A program made the position numbers and the translations under genes. The notes below the pieces were generated by a model. That model saw nothing but the letters and a program-made list of their open reading frames with translations. It did no database searches and was not told the DNA's origin. Below, piece after piece: positions 50,114 to 58,944 of a stretch of 64,000 bases of DNA. How positions within the stretch are numbered: position 1 is the first letter of the stretch; each line of letters opens with the position of its first letter. Origin of the DNA: Kitasatospora sp. NBC_01266 (GTDB lineage: Bacteria; Actinomycetota; Actinomycetes; Streptomycetales; Streptomycetaceae); contig NZ_CP108458.1 of NCBI RefSeq assembly GCF_036242395.1, forward strand, positions 7,192,001-7,256,000. Reading direction: 5' to 3'.

Positions 50114-50608
50114 ATGCTCACCGGTGCGATCTGCTACGCCCTGACGCTCGGCGGGCTGGTGCTGGCCGGCCTGCACGGCTGGCGCCGCCGCTGGCGCACG
50201 GCCGCCCGCTGGGCCGGGCTGGCGCTGCTGCCCGCCGGCGTCTATCTGACCGGGCTGGTCCCGGTGGGCACCGCGATCGGCCGCGCTGTCGGGCACTGGG
50301 CGACCCGGCTCGTCTTCGACCCCCGGGTCTGGACCGGCATCGGGCTGCTCGGCATCGCCGTCCTGCTGCTCGCGCTGAGCCGGCTGGGCGCCAGCGGCGG
50401 CGGCAGCGGTGATCAGGGCCGCCGGGTCGAGCCGAAGAGCCGCGAGCCGCGCCAGGCGGCCGCTCAGGCCGGTGCTGCCCAGGCCGGTGCCGCCCAGAGC
50501 GGGCCGGCCCCGTCGCCCGCGGTCGCGCCGAAGAAGGGCAAGAGCGCCGCCGAGGAGCTCGGCGACTTCTCCGACATCGAGGAGATCCTCCGCAAGCGCG
50601 GCATCTGA
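50114..50608 (+). CDS. hypothetical membrane protein with disordered tail
   Basis: 164 residues, no known family. Two to three hydrophobic segments (ICYALTLGGLVLAGL; AGLALLPAGVYLTGLVPVGTAIG; TGIGLLGIAVLLLALSRL) followed by a charged/Ala-Gln tail with a repeat (QAGAAQAGAAQ) and a conserved-looking end ELGDFSDIEEILRKRGI. ATG 50114. That acidic C-terminal motif may be a protein contact site; this is a guess. Confidence 0.8.
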   Translation: MLTGAICYALTLGGLVLAGLHGWRRRWRTAARWAGLALLPAGVYLTGLVPVGTAIGRAVGHWATRLVFDPRVWTGIGLLGIAVLLLALSRLGASGGGSGDQGRRVEPKSREPRQAAAQAGAAQAGAAQSGPAPSPAVAPKKGKSAAEELGDFSDIEEILRKRGI

Positions 50609-50612
50609 GCTG

Positions 50613-50650
50613 CCGCCCGCCGCCCGCCGCCCGCCGCCCGCCGCCCGCCG
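50613..50650. repeat. CCGCCCG heptanucleotide microsatellite
   Basis: Five exact 7-bp units and a partial sixth, between two 3' gene ends; not coding. Confidence 0.9.
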
Positions 50651-50670
50651 GTTACCGGGCGCGGTGCCGC

Positions 50671-51255
50671 TCAGCTCACGCCGAGCGCCACCCCTGCCTC
50701 GTCCGCCGCCGAGCGCTGCCGCGCCCGGTAGGCGGCCACGTGCATCCGGTTCCCGCAGGTGCGGCTGTCGCAGTAGCGGCGCGAGCGGTTGCGGGAGAGG
50801 TCCACGAAGACCCGTGCGCAGTCCGGCGCCTCGCAGCGCCGCAGCCGCTCCCGCTCGCCGGCCATCACGATCAGGCCCAGCGCCATCCCCAGCTCGGCCG
50901 CCAGGTGGTCGGCCAGCGCGGCGTGCGGGGCGAAGTAGTGCATGTGCCAGCCGTGGCCGTCGTGGTCGGTCAGCCGGGGTGTCGCGTTCACCGAGGCGAC
51001 CAGCACGTTCACCAGCTCGGCCGCCAGCTCGGTGGAGCCGGCGGTGAAGATCTCCCGCAGCCGGCCGCGCAGCCCGTGTACCGCGACCAGGTCGGCTGAC
51101 GTGACCGCGTCGATCTCGCTGAGGTCCTGCCGGACCACGAAGGCGTCCAGCGCGACCAGGTCGGACAGCTGCTCGAAGCCGCTCACCTCTGGAGCGGTGT
51201 TCAGCAGGTCGACCAGGATGCCCAGGGCACACTCGGTGTCGTGGGTGATCAGCAC
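50671..51255 (-). CDS. CGNR zinc-finger protein (ABATE domain)
   Basis: 194 residues. The N-terminal stress-response ABATE-like domain (CALGILVDLLNTAPEV ... LRGRLREIF ... WHMHYFAPHAALADHLAAELGMALG) is followed by the CGNR finger: RCEAPDCARVFVDLSRNRSRRYCDSRTCGNRMHVAAYRARQ spans the four Cys. Probable transcription factor. GTG 51255 with GAGGAG 7 bp upstream; a longer frame to 51300 lacks this. Downstream of ssgB in the same direction but isolated by a long hairpin. Confidence 0.93.
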   Translation of the reverse strand: MLITHDTECALGILVDLLNTAPEVSGFEQLSDLVALDAFVVRQDLSEIDAVTSADLVAVHGLRGRLREIFTAGSTELAAELVNVLVASVNATPRLTDHDGHGWHMHYFAPHAALADHLAAELGMALGLIVMAGERERLRRCEAPDCARVFVDLSRNRSRRYCDSRTCGNRMHVAAYRARQRSAADEAGVALGVS

Positions 51256-51342
51256 GTGGGAACTCCTCGCGTGCGCCGGGGGCGGCGGTACCGCCCGCAT
51301 CGGGTCATCACCGGCGCACTCTACCGGGCCAAGGCGTACGCA

Positions 51343-51417
51343 CGCCGAAGGCGCCCGGCATCAGGGCCCTCGCCCGCGACGGCGGGCGAGGCACCATGAC
51401 ACCGGGCGCCTTCGGCG
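51343..51417 (-). terminator. compound hairpin after ssgB
   Basis: Outer perfect 16-bp stem CGCCGAAGGCGCCCGG (51343-51358) / CCGGGCGCCTTCGGCG (51402-51417) enclosing an inner CTCGCCCG/CGGGCGAG hairpin. Likely ends ssgB transcripts. The rest of 51256-51594 is non-coding. Confidence 0.8.
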
Positions 51418-51594
51418 GGTGCTCGCGCCACTCACCGCGAACACCTTGGACGACCGGCCCCGAGACCGCGAAGCGCGGTGGTATCGGTGGCCGTGCCCCC
51501 GAGTAGGACAGCCACCTTGAAGGTCGACCTGACCGTCGACCCGTGAGTCGACCCCGCAGGTCGACCGGCCACCGGGGGGAGTACCCCCGGCGCT

Positions 51595-52008
51595 TCAGCT
51601 CTCGGCGAGGATGTGCGACAGCTCCCGATCCAGATCGAAGTGGCGATGCTCGGTGCCGGGCGGGACAGCGGCGTCGGTCCGCTTGAGGAAGGACTCAAGC
51701 GCCCGGGCCGGGGCCTCCAGCAGGGCTTCCCCCTCCGGGGAAGACAGCGCGATGCAGACGACTCCCTGTCCGTGGCTGCGTGACGGCCACACCCGGACGT
51801 CGCCGGTCCCGGTGGGTCGGTGCAGCCCCTCCGCGAGGAGGTCGCGGGCGAACACCCACTCCACGGTCTCGTCGGCACCGGTGTGGAAGGTGGCGTGCAC
51901 GGCATAGGGGTCGGCAGTGTCGTAGCGCAGGCCCGCGGGGACGGGCAGTGACGACTCGCTGGACACGATGAGGCGCAGGTGCAGCTCGCAGCTGACCGTG
52001 GTGTTCAT
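51595..52008 (-). CDS. ssgB: sporulation-specific cell division protein SsgB
   Basis: 137 residues. SsgB recruits FtsZ to future septa during sporulation of aerial hyphae and is specific to morphologically complex actinomycetes. The sequence follows the extremely conserved SsgB text (VSCELHLRLIVSSESSLPV, LRYDTADPYAVHATFHTG, EWVFARDLLAEGLHRPTG, TEHRHFDLDRELSHILAES). ATG 52008 gives the canonical N-terminus MNTTVSC. Neighbouring ssgA/ssgR are not here. Best single taxonomic marker in the window. Confidence 0.98.
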   Translation of the reverse strand: MNTTVSCELHLRLIVSSESSLPVPAGLRYDTADPYAVHATFHTGADETVEWVFARDLLAEGLHRPTGTGDVRVWPSRSHGQGVVCIALSSPEGEALLEAPARALESFLKRTDAAVPPGTEHRHFDLDRELSHILAES

Positions 52009-52339
52009 AAGCGCCAGGGCCTTTCGCTCAGTGTGCGCTCGGGGAATCGCACGTCGGCGAACGGACCATCCCACCCCCAGCGGCGATGTAAACCCCTCTG
52101 TCCCGATTCGGGCCGTCCTGGTAACCCTTCCGGCGCATTGCGCATTGGCTCGGAACCGGGGCGGAACCGGGGCGGAAGCGGAAATCGGTACCGGCTGTGC
52201 GGCGGTCGGGGAGGAGTCGGGAATGGTTACGGATCGTGACGGATGGCGACAGGCGGGCTGGTGGGGGCCGGTGCCGGATGGTCGGGGCGGGGGTGGCGCG
52301 GAGCACCCCTCGGGATGCGGTAATGTTTTCCCTGCAGCC
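52009..52339. other. non-coding region between ssgB and tRNA-Val
   Basis: No gene. Contains imperfect tandem GGGGCGGAACC words near 52155-52180 and a TAATGT -10-like box at 52321-52326, 14 bp before the tRNA. ssgB control sites should lie at its left side but I cannot point to them. Confidence 0.4.
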
Positions 52340-52411
52340 GGGCGATTAGCTCAGCGGGAGAGCACTTCGTTCACACCGAAGGGGTCACTGGTTCGATCCC
52401 AGTATCGCCCA
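52340..52411 (+). tRNA. tRNA-Val (CAC), copy 1
   Basis: 72 nt; acceptor GGGCGAT/ATCGCCC, anticodon arm CTTCG-TTCACAC-CGAAG giving CAC, T-arm GGTTCGATCCC. CCA not encoded. Confidence 0.97.
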
Positions 52412-52424
52412 CCGGATTGCAAGT

Positions 52425-52469
52425 AAGGCGTAGGACCCCGGTTATTTATTGACCGGGGTCCTACGCCTT
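52425..52469 (+). terminator. intrinsic terminator after tRNA-Val copy 1
   Basis: Perfect 18-bp stem starting AAGGCGTAGGAC, AT-rich 9-nt loop, then TTT. Confidence 0.93.
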
Positions 52470-52613
52470 TTTGCCGTTCTCCGAGTCGCCGGCAAGTCAC
52501 CGATCGCGGTGCGGCGGGAGTTCCGCGGAACTGAGGACTCGTCACCGAGCCTTTCCCGCCCGGTCGCTGTCGCGGTGTCGGGCGGCCGTCGGGGTGCGGT
52601 GGCCGGAACCGCG

Positions 52614-52644
52614 TTGCAAGGCACCCCCGGGACGGTGCTATTGT
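52614..52644 (+). promoter_or_regulatory. promoter of tRNA-Val copy 2
   Basis: TTGCAA (52614-52619), 19 bp, TATTGT (52639-52644), ending 14 bp before the tRNA. Confidence 0.55.
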
Positions 52645-52658
52645 TCTTCTCGTTGCCC

Positions 52659-52730
52659 GGGCGATTAGCTCAGCGGGAGAGCACTTCGTTCACACCGAAG
52701 GGGTCACTGGTTCGATCCCAGTATCGCCCA
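52659..52730 (+). tRNA. tRNA-Val (CAC), copy 2
   Basis: Identical 72-nt sequence to the copy at 52340, 319 bp downstream, with its own promoter and terminator. Confidence 0.97.
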
Positions 52731-52738
52731 CCGGACAA

Positions 52739-52776
52739 CATCGGGCCCCAACTGCCAAGGCAGTTGGGGCCCGATG
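52739..52776 (+). terminator. terminator after tRNA-Val copy 2
   Basis: Perfect 18-bp stem beginning CATCGGGCCCCAACTG with a 2-nt AA centre. It also lies downstream of the convergent exonuclease gene. Confidence 0.9.
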
Positions 52777-52811
52777 CAGTTTCCGGGTCCGGCCGGTCGG
52801 CCGAGGCGGGC

Positions 52812-53585
52812 TCAGGCCGCGCTCTCGCAGCGGTGCTCGGCCGCGAGCGGCACTCCGCAGCCCGCGCAGCGGGCGGGGCGCAGCGGCCAGGAGCGGTCGA
52901 CCCGTTCCGGAGTGCCGGACCGGTCGAACCAGTTCTGCAGCCCGCGCGCCTGGGCCGCGTGCCAGACGGCCTGACGCAGATGCAGCTCGGCCGCCGAGAA
53001 GTCGCCCAGCGCGGTGCGGTGGCGCAGACCGATCGCGCGGACCAACTGCAGTGCGGCCCACGCGTCGGCGCCCGCGTCGTGCGCGTCGGCGAGTTCGACG
53101 CCGTAGTGCGCGCAGAGGTCGGTCAGCGTGCGACGGCCCTTGCGGTAGCGGTCCACGTGCTTGTCCAGCACCCGCGGATCGACCACCAGCAACTCGGCGT
53201 CGGCCAGCACGGACGCCAGCGAGCTCTGCCGGTGCCGGCGCAATTCCCGGTCCAGCAGCGTCAGATCGTAGGGCGCGTTCATCACCACCAGCGGTATCCC
53301 GGCCCGCGCCTGCTCGGCCAGCGCGCGGGCGATCTCCGCCGTCACCACGGCCGGCGAGCGGCCGTCCGCCCGCACCCGCTCGTCGGTGATCCCGTGCACC
53401 GCCCGGGCCCCCTCGGGGATCGGGATCCCCGGATCGGCCAGCCAAGTCAGCCGCTCCACCGGGGCATCCGGCGCGGCCTGCAGGACCAGGGCGGCCGAGA
53501 CCACCCGGTCCTGTTCCACGTCCACCCCGGTGGTCTCGGTGTCGAAGGAGGCCAGTCGGCCTTCGTACCAGTGCGGGCTCTCCAT
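52812..53585 (-). CDS. DnaQ-like 3'-5' exonuclease (DEDDh)
   Basis: 257 residues. LASFDTETTGVDVEQDRVVSAA is ExoI (Asp15, Glu17), NAPYDLTLLDREL is ExoII, and ELADAHDAGADAWAALQL is the DEDDh ExoIII. This fold proofreads DNA or degrades RNA/DNA ends; it is separate from any polymerase. The C-terminus has CAGCGVPLAAEHRC, a small possible zinc site. ATG 53585 has GAGGGG 8 bp upstream. Confidence 0.93.
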   Translation of the reverse strand: MESPHWYEGRLASFDTETTGVDVEQDRVVSAALVLQAAPDAPVERLTWLADPGIPIPEGARAVHGITDERVRADGRSPAVVTAEIARALAEQARAGIPLVVMNAPYDLTLLDRELRRHRQSSLASVLADAELLVVDPRVLDKHVDRYRKGRRTLTDLCAHYGVELADAHDAGADAWAALQLVRAIGLRHRTALGDFSAAELHLRQAVWHAAQARGLQNWFDRSGTPERVDRSWPLRPARCAGCGVPLAAEHRCESAA

Positions 53586-53875
53586 CGTGACCACCCCTCA
53601 GCTCCCCTGGGCGCTCCCCGTCGACCGGCCCGGTGCACCGTCGAGGACTGACGGTGCACCAGGTTCGCGGTGCGGTGCTGACCAGGTGATACCCCGGGGC
53701 CGTACCGCTTCAATCCCGCTCGAACCAGCTCGAACCGGCTCCGGTCCCGCCGGTGCGCCGCTGGGTGCCCGGCCGGGGGTACAGCTAGGTGCACGGTGAG
53801 CATGGCGGGCTCGGTACCATCGGGGAACGCAGCACCTGCTGCGCCCCATCAAAGCCAGCACGTCAGGAGAGACCG

Positions 53876-55855
53876 GTGACGGACGTCCGGGTAATCATCA
53901 ACCGCGAACCCGATCGGGAAGAGCGCGTGGTGACCACGGGCACTACCGCCGCCGAGCTGTTCGCCGAGGACCGCGCGGTGGTCGCGGCGCGGGTCGCGGG
54001 TGCGCTGAAGGACCTGGCCTACCAGGTGCAGGACGGCGACGAGGTCGAGCCCGTCGAGATCACCAGCCAGGACGGCCTCAACATCCTGCGCCACTCCACC
54101 GCGCACGTGATGGCCCAGGCCGTGCAGGAGATCTTCCCCGAGGCCAAGCTGGGCATCGGCCCGCCGATCAAGGACGGCTTCTACTACGACTTCGACGTCG
54201 AGAAGCCGTTCCACCCCGATGACCTCAAGGCCATCGAGAAGAAGATGCAGGAGATCATCAAGAAGGGCCAGAAGTTCGCCCGCCGGGTGGTTACCGACGA
54301 GGCGGCCCGCGAGGAACTGGCGAACGAGCCGTACAAGCTGGAGCTGATCGGCCTCAAGGGGTCGGCCGCCACGGCCGGCGAGGGCGCGGACGTCGAGGTG
54401 GGCGGCGGCGAGCTGACCATCTACGACAACCTCGACCCGAAGAGCGGCGAGCTCTGCTGGGGCGACCTGTGCCGCGGCCCGCACCTGCCGAGCACCCGGA
54501 TGATCCCGGCGTTCAAGATCATGCGCTCGGCCGCCGCCTACTGGCGCGGCAGCGAGAAGAACAAGCAGCTGCAGCGCCTCTACGGAACCGCCTGGCCGAC
54601 GAAGGACGAGCTGAAGGCGCACCTGGACTTCCTCACCGAAGCCGCCAAGCGCGACCATCGCAAGCTCGGCAGCGAGCTGGACCTCTTCTCCATCCCCGAG
54701 GAGATCGGCTCCGGCCTCGCGGTCTTCCACCCCAAGGGCGGCGTGATGCGCCGGGCCATGGAGGACTACTCGCGCAAGCGGCACGAGGAGGCGGGCTACG
54801 AGTTCGTCTACACCCCGCACGCCACCAAGGGCACCCTGTTCGAGGTCTCCGGTCACCTGGACTGGTACGCCGACGGCATGTACCCCCCCATGCAGCTCGA
54901 CGGCGAGAACGACTACTACCTCAAGCCGATGAACTGCCCGATGCACAACCTGATCTACCGCTCGCGCGGTCGGTCCTACCGTGAACTGCCGCTGCGGCTC
55001 TTCGAGTTCGGCACCGTCTACCGGTACGAGAAGTCGGGTGTGGTGCACGGTCTGACCCGGGCCCGCGGCTTCACCCAGGACGACGCGCACATCTACTGCA
55101 CCAAGGAGCAGATGGCCGGCGAGCTCGACTCGCTGCTCACCTTCGTGCTGGAGCTGCTGCGCGACTACGGGCTGACCGACTTCTACCTGGAGCTCTCCAC
55201 CCGGGACCCGGAGAAGTCGATCGGCTCGGACGAGGACTGGGAGGAGGCCACCGAGACGCTGCGCGCGGCGGCCGAGAAGCAGAACCTCGAACTCGTCCTC
55301 GACCCCGAGGGTGCGGCCTTCTACGGCCCGAAGATCTCGGTGCAGGCGCGGGACGCGATCGGGCGCACCTGGCAGATGTCGACCATCCAGGTCGACTTCC
55401 AGCTGCCGAACCGCTTCGAGCTGGAGTTCCAGGGCGCGGACGGCAACCGGCAGCGGCCGGTGATGATCCACCGCGCGCTGTTCGGCTCGATCGAGCGCTT
55501 CTTCGCGGTGCTGCTGGAGCACTACGCCGGTGCGATGCCGCCGTGGCTGGCCCCGGTCACCGTGGTCGGCATCCCGATCACCGAGGAGCACGTGCCGTAC
55601 CTCCAGGAGGTGGCGGCCGAGCTGAAGAAGCACGGGATCCGGGTCGAGGTGGACGCCTCGGACGAGCGGATGCAGAAGAAGATCAGGAACGCCCAGAAGG
55701 CCAAGGTGCCGTTCATGCTGATCGCGGGCAACGACGACGTCGAGGCCGGGGCGGTGAGCTTCCGCTACCGCAGTGGTGAGCAGAAGAACGGCGTGCCCGT
55801 CGCCGAGGCCGTGGCCGAGATCGTTGACGCCGTGCAGCGTCGCATCCAGGTCTGA
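53876..55855 (+). CDS. thrS: threonyl-tRNA synthetase
   Basis: 659 residues. TGS domain at the N-terminus, editing domain with HSTAHVMAQAVQEIFP and GPPIKDGFYYDFD, then SAD with LCWGDLCRGPHLPSTRMI, catalytic class II core (MNCPMHNLIYRSRGRSYRELPLRLFEFGTVYRYEKSGVVHGLTRARGFTQDDAH spans motif 2), VMIHRALFGSIERFFAVLLEHYAG (motif 3), anticodon domain at the end. GTG 53876 with CAGGAGAG upstream. Editing His and Cys residues (HxxxH, C) are present. No T-box seen upstream. Confidence 0.98.
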   Translation: MTDVRVIINREPDREERVVTTGTTAAELFAEDRAVVAARVAGALKDLAYQVQDGDEVEPVEITSQDGLNILRHSTAHVMAQAVQEIFPEAKLGIGPPIKDGFYYDFDVEKPFHPDDLKAIEKKMQEIIKKGQKFARRVVTDEAAREELANEPYKLELIGLKGSAATAGEGADVEVGGGELTIYDNLDPKSGELCWGDLCRGPHLPSTRMIPAFKIMRSAAAYWRGSEKNKQLQRLYGTAWPTKDELKAHLDFLTEAAKRDHRKLGSELDLFSIPEEIGSGLAVFHPKGGVMRRAMEDYSRKRHEEAGYEFVYTPHATKGTLFEVSGHLDWYADGMYPPMQLDGENDYYLKPMNCPMHNLIYRSRGRSYRELPLRLFEFGTVYRYEKSGVVHGLTRARGFTQDDAHIYCTKEQMAGELDSLLTFVLELLRDYGLTDFYLELSTRDPEKSIGSDEDWEEATETLRAAAEKQNLELVLDPEGAAFYGPKISVQARDAIGRTWQMSTIQVDFQLPNRFELEFQGADGNRQRPVMIHRALFGSIERFFAVLLEHYAGAMPPWLAPVTVVGIPITEEHVPYLQEVAAELKKHGIRVEVDASDERMQKKIRNAQKAKVPFMLIAGNDDVEAGAVSFRYRSGEQKNGVPVAEAVAEIVDAVQRRIQV

Positions 55856-55867
55856 CCGCTGACCTTG

Positions 55868-55905
55868 GTGCGGGGCGGACTCCTGAACAGGAGTCCGCCC
55901 CGCAC
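55868..55905 (+). terminator. terminator after thrS
   Basis: Perfect 17-bp stem starting GTGCGGGGCGGAC, loop GAAC. Confidence 0.92.
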
Positions 55906-55943
55906 TGGTTCGGTGGCCACTCGGGCCGAATATGCTGATCGGC

Positions 55944-56492
55944 ATGACGAGTGAGCCGGAACTGCAGCGGGGTGTCGGGGAGCCGGACGGCTTCCAGCGC
56001 CTGTGGACGCCCCATCGGATGGCCTATATCCAGGGCGAGAACAAGCCCACCGGTCCGGCTCCCGACGACGGGTGTCCGTTCTGCTCGATCCCCTCGCTCA
56101 GCGACGAGGACGGGCTGATCATCACCCGGGGCACCCATGTCTTCGCGGTGCTCAACCTCTACCCGTACAACGGCGGGCACCTGATGCTGGTCCCGTACCG
56201 GCACGTGGCCGACTACACCGAGCTGACCGACGAGGAGACCGTCGAACTGGCGCTGCTGACCAAGCAGGCGATGACGGCGCTGCGGGCGGCCTCCGGGGCG
56301 CACGGGTTCAACATCGGGATGAACCAGGGAATGGCGGCCGGCGCGGGGATCGCGGCGCACCTGCACCAGCACGTGGTGCCGCGCTGGGGCGGGGACGCCA
56401 ACTTCATGCCGGTGGTGGGGCACACCAAGGTGCTGCCGCAACTGCTGGCGGACACCCGCAAGATGCTGGCCGAGGCCTGGCCGCAGGGCTGA
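55944..56492 (+). CDS. HIT-family nucleotide hydrolase/phosphorylase
   Basis: 182 residues. DDGCPFCSIP may bind zinc, and GIAAHLHQHVVPRWGGD is the HxHxH histidine triad. The layout matches actinobacterial AP4A phosphorylase-like HIT proteins that cleave dinucleoside polyphosphates. ATG 55944 is preferred over ATG 55932. It lies between thrS and the PIM genes, a common actinobacterial neighbourhood as I remember it. Confidence 0.93.
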   Translation: MTSEPELQRGVGEPDGFQRLWTPHRMAYIQGENKPTGPAPDDGCPFCSIPSLSDEDGLIITRGTHVFAVLNLYPYNGGHLMLVPYRHVADYTELTDEETVELALLTKQAMTALRAASGAHGFNIGMNQGMAAGAGIAAHLHQHVVPRWGGDANFMPVVGHTKVLPQLLADTRKMLAEAWPQG

Positions 56493-56503
56493 GTGAGAAG
56501 CGA

Positions 56504-56542
56504 TGGGCGGCTCCCACGCGCGCCGCGCGTCGGAGCCGCCCA
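56504..56542. terminator. bidirectional terminator between HIT gene and membrane protein gene
   Basis: Perfect 11-bp stem TGGGCGGCTCC / GGAGCCGCCCA between two convergent 3' ends. Confidence 0.8.
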
Positions 56543-56552
56543 CCGCTTGCGG

Positions 56553-58202
56553 TCACCCGGCGTCGTAGACGTCCGCCCGGAACGGCCGCACGCCCTGTAG
56601 CTCGGACTTGAGGATCAGACCGCGGTTGGCGAACCGGTCGGTGTTGATGTCGTGGTCGGCCAGGAACTCCACCGTCGCCGCGAGCACCGCGCTGACCACG
56701 GGGGAGGTGATCCGCATCGAGTCGTCGGCCATGAAGCGGCTGTTCCAGGGGGCGGTGGCCCAGGCGGTGCGCAGGCCGAAGGGCTCGGGCAGCTTCATCG
56801 TGCCGCCGAGGTAGGCGAGCAGGCCGGGGGAGCGCAGGAAGGGTGCCCGCAGGGCCTGGCGGACCACCTCGTCGTTGCTGATCAGCGGCAGCTGGATGGT
56901 CTCCTCCTCCCAGAACTTGCCGGTCTTGGCGCGGCTGATCTGCTTGGGCTTGGGCTTGTCGTGGAAGGCGCCGGCCACCGGGCCGAGCGTGTGGCCGTTG
57001 ACCGAGACCCGCAGGGTGTTGCTCAGCACGGTGACGGTGATCAGCACGCTGACGATCAGCCGGCCCTGGTTGAGGACGAACTGGGTGCCCAGGTAGTGGC
57101 GGGGGCCGTCGAGGCCGAAGCCCTGGCGGTTGGCGACGCTGGCCACGGCGTGGTCGCGCATCCGGGGGCCGTCCATGTCGGGGCCGCCGGGCCGGCCGAT
57201 CTCGTCGGCGCCGGCCCCGACCTCCATGATCACCCACTGCTCGACCGAGGAGTTGGGCACGGCACCGTTGCCGACGTGGCTGCGGCCGAGACCGTTGAGC
57301 CGGTCGGTGATCTTCTTGACCAGGTCCCAGGTGTTGAAGCTGCGGAACTCCTCGTGACCCTCGGCGGGCTTGAGGTCCTCCACCATCTCCCAGGAGCCCC
57401 AGCGCTTGCCGAGGCCGAGTATCCCGTTGACTCCGGCGTAGTGCAGGACGTTGGTGTCCTGCTCCAGCGAGAGCTGGGTGAGCTGGGTCTTCAGCTGGGC
57501 GGCGCGCTTGTCCTGGTCGTTGCGCGGGACGGCCTGCGGGACCACGGCGACGGCGCCGCCGTCGATCGTCTCGGTCCAGCGGGCGCGCAGCTCCCGTACG
57601 GTCAGCAGGCAGATCCGCTTGGCGATGAACCAGCCGACGACCGGCATCAGCATGACCACCCGGGTGTAGACGCCGAGCAGGCCGGTGAACGGGGGGTGCC
57701 AGGCCAGCGCGGCGGCCACCAGGAGCAGCAGCACCAGCACCAGCGGGCCGTAGAGGCCTTCGCGCCGCTTGCCGTCGGCGGCCAGCCAGTAGCGCAGGCG
57801 GAAGGCGCCGAGCCAGAGCAGCATGCCGGGCAGGAAGAGGACGCCGGTGAGCAGGGTCACCAGCATCAGCCGGCGGTCCCGGGTGTCGCGCACCGCCTCG
57901 GCGGCCAGGCAGTGTTCGACCACCATCCGCGGCTCGGTGCCGAACGAGGGCACGATCGGCTTGCGGCCGACGCCCAGGGTGCGGGCGATGACCGCTTTGC
58001 TGTACGCCTCGCCGAGGTTGGGCTCCAGCAGTTTGAAGCGGGCCTTCTTACCCGTGACACCGTCCTGGACCTTCGCGACGAAATCCGCCAGCTCGCCGTC
58101 GCGGTAGGCGACCGACGCGAGCGCCTGGGTGACCGCGGTCTGCGGTCCACCGCCGTCCGTGCGGGGTATCTGCGCCCCGGGGGTCATGTCCAGTTTCGCC
58201 AT
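56553..58202 (-). CDS. large membrane protein of unknown function
   Basis: 549 residues. A soluble N-terminus (about 1-110, EPNLGEAYSKAVIARTLGVG) is followed by hydrophobic segments: LMLVTLLTGVLFLPGMLLWLG, YGPLVLVLLLLVAAALAW, VVMLMPVVGWFIAKRIC, and later LIVSVLITVTVLSNTLRVSV near residue 395. The C-terminal region is hydrophilic (FGLRTAWATAPWNSRFMADDSMR). I do not recognise a domain. ATG 58202; the frame stays open to 58976 but that part runs antisense to other genes. Alone between convergent and divergent neighbours. Confidence 0.85.
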   Translation of the reverse strand: MAKLDMTPGAQIPRTDGGGPQTAVTQALASVAYRDGELADFVAKVQDGVTGKKARFKLLEPNLGEAYSKAVIARTLGVGRKPIVPSFGTEPRMVVEHCLAAEAVRDTRDRRLMLVTLLTGVLFLPGMLLWLGAFRLRYWLAADGKRREGLYGPLVLVLLLLVAAALAWHPPFTGLLGVYTRVVMLMPVVGWFIAKRICLLTVRELRARWTETIDGGAVAVVPQAVPRNDQDKRAAQLKTQLTQLSLEQDTNVLHYAGVNGILGLGKRWGSWEMVEDLKPAEGHEEFRSFNTWDLVKKITDRLNGLGRSHVGNGAVPNSSVEQWVIMEVGAGADEIGRPGGPDMDGPRMRDHAVASVANRQGFGLDGPRHYLGTQFVLNQGRLIVSVLITVTVLSNTLRVSVNGHTLGPVAGAFHDKPKPKQISRAKTGKFWEEETIQLPLISNDEVVRQALRAPFLRSPGLLAYLGGTMKLPEPFGLRTAWATAPWNSRFMADDSMRITSPVVSAVLAATVEFLADHDINTDRFANRGLILKSELQGVRPFRADVYDAG

Positions 58203-58373
58203 GGCTGCGGCCTCCCCTCCTCCCCTGTCAGCGGCAGGGTATCGCGCCGCTGGCCTGTCGCGTTGATGATCGTCTGAAGAGCCGTCATGTGGACGGTGTG
58301 GGGCGAGTCTTCCCCGAATGCGGGTGGTTCGATCCGGATGGTGCAGGATCGCCTTCATGACGAGTGAGGAAGC

Positions 58374-58790
58374 ATGGTGAGTGAGGAAGCCTTGATCCAG
58401 GCCCCCGATCCGGTGCTGGTCTTCGACGGGGACTGCGCGTTCTGCACCTCGTGCGTGCGGATCGCCGAGCGGTACCTGCGGCAGACGCTGGCCTCGGGAG
58501 GGTGGACGGCGGTGCCGTTCCAGTTCGCCGATCTCGCCGAGCTGGGGGTCACCCGGGAGCGGGCGGAGCGGGAGGTGCTCTGGGTGACGCCGACGGGGGA
58601 GGTGTTCGGCGGGGCGCAGGCGGTGGCGAAGCTGCTGCTGCGCTCGGGGAACGTCTGGGCGTATCTGGGCGGGGTGCTGAGGCTGGCGCCGGTGCGGCCG
58701 GTGGCGGCGGCGGTGTACCGGTTGGTGGCGCGCTACCGGCACCGGATGCCGGGCGGCACGGCGGCCTGCGCGCTGCCGCGCGGCGGGTGA
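58374..58790 (+). CDS. DCC-family (DUF393) thiol-disulfide oxidoreductase-like protein
   Basis: 138 residues. VLVFDGDCAFCTSCVRIAERY holds the DxxCxxC motif of DUF393. WVTPTGEVFGGAQAVAKLL and the basic C-terminus are also typical. Exact reaction unknown. ATG 58374 falls in a small tandem repeat (GAGTGAGGAAGC twice, about 17 bp apart). It is upstream of pgsA1 on the same strand. Confidence 0.88.
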   Translation: MVSEEALIQAPDPVLVFDGDCAFCTSCVRIAERYLRQTLASGGWTAVPFQFADLAELGVTRERAEREVLWVTPTGEVFGGAQAVAKLLLRSGNVWAYLGGVLRLAPVRPVAAAVYRLVARYRHRMPGGTAACALPRGG

Positions 58791-58944
58791 CAGAGCCGAT
58801 CGGGTGTGGGGCGGTCGAGCGGTCTGGCGGCCTGGATACCATGGGTCACGCCGGGTGGGCTGATCCACCCGGCCGCCCGGTGCTGCCGCAGCTGATGGCC
58901 GCCGGTGTACTCCCCGCAGTGAGATCGGAGCGGTCGGGAAGGCC

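Noticed and set aside
53586..53875. T-box riboswitch upstream of thrS
   Set aside because: No T-box sequence or specifier-loop pattern could be seen.
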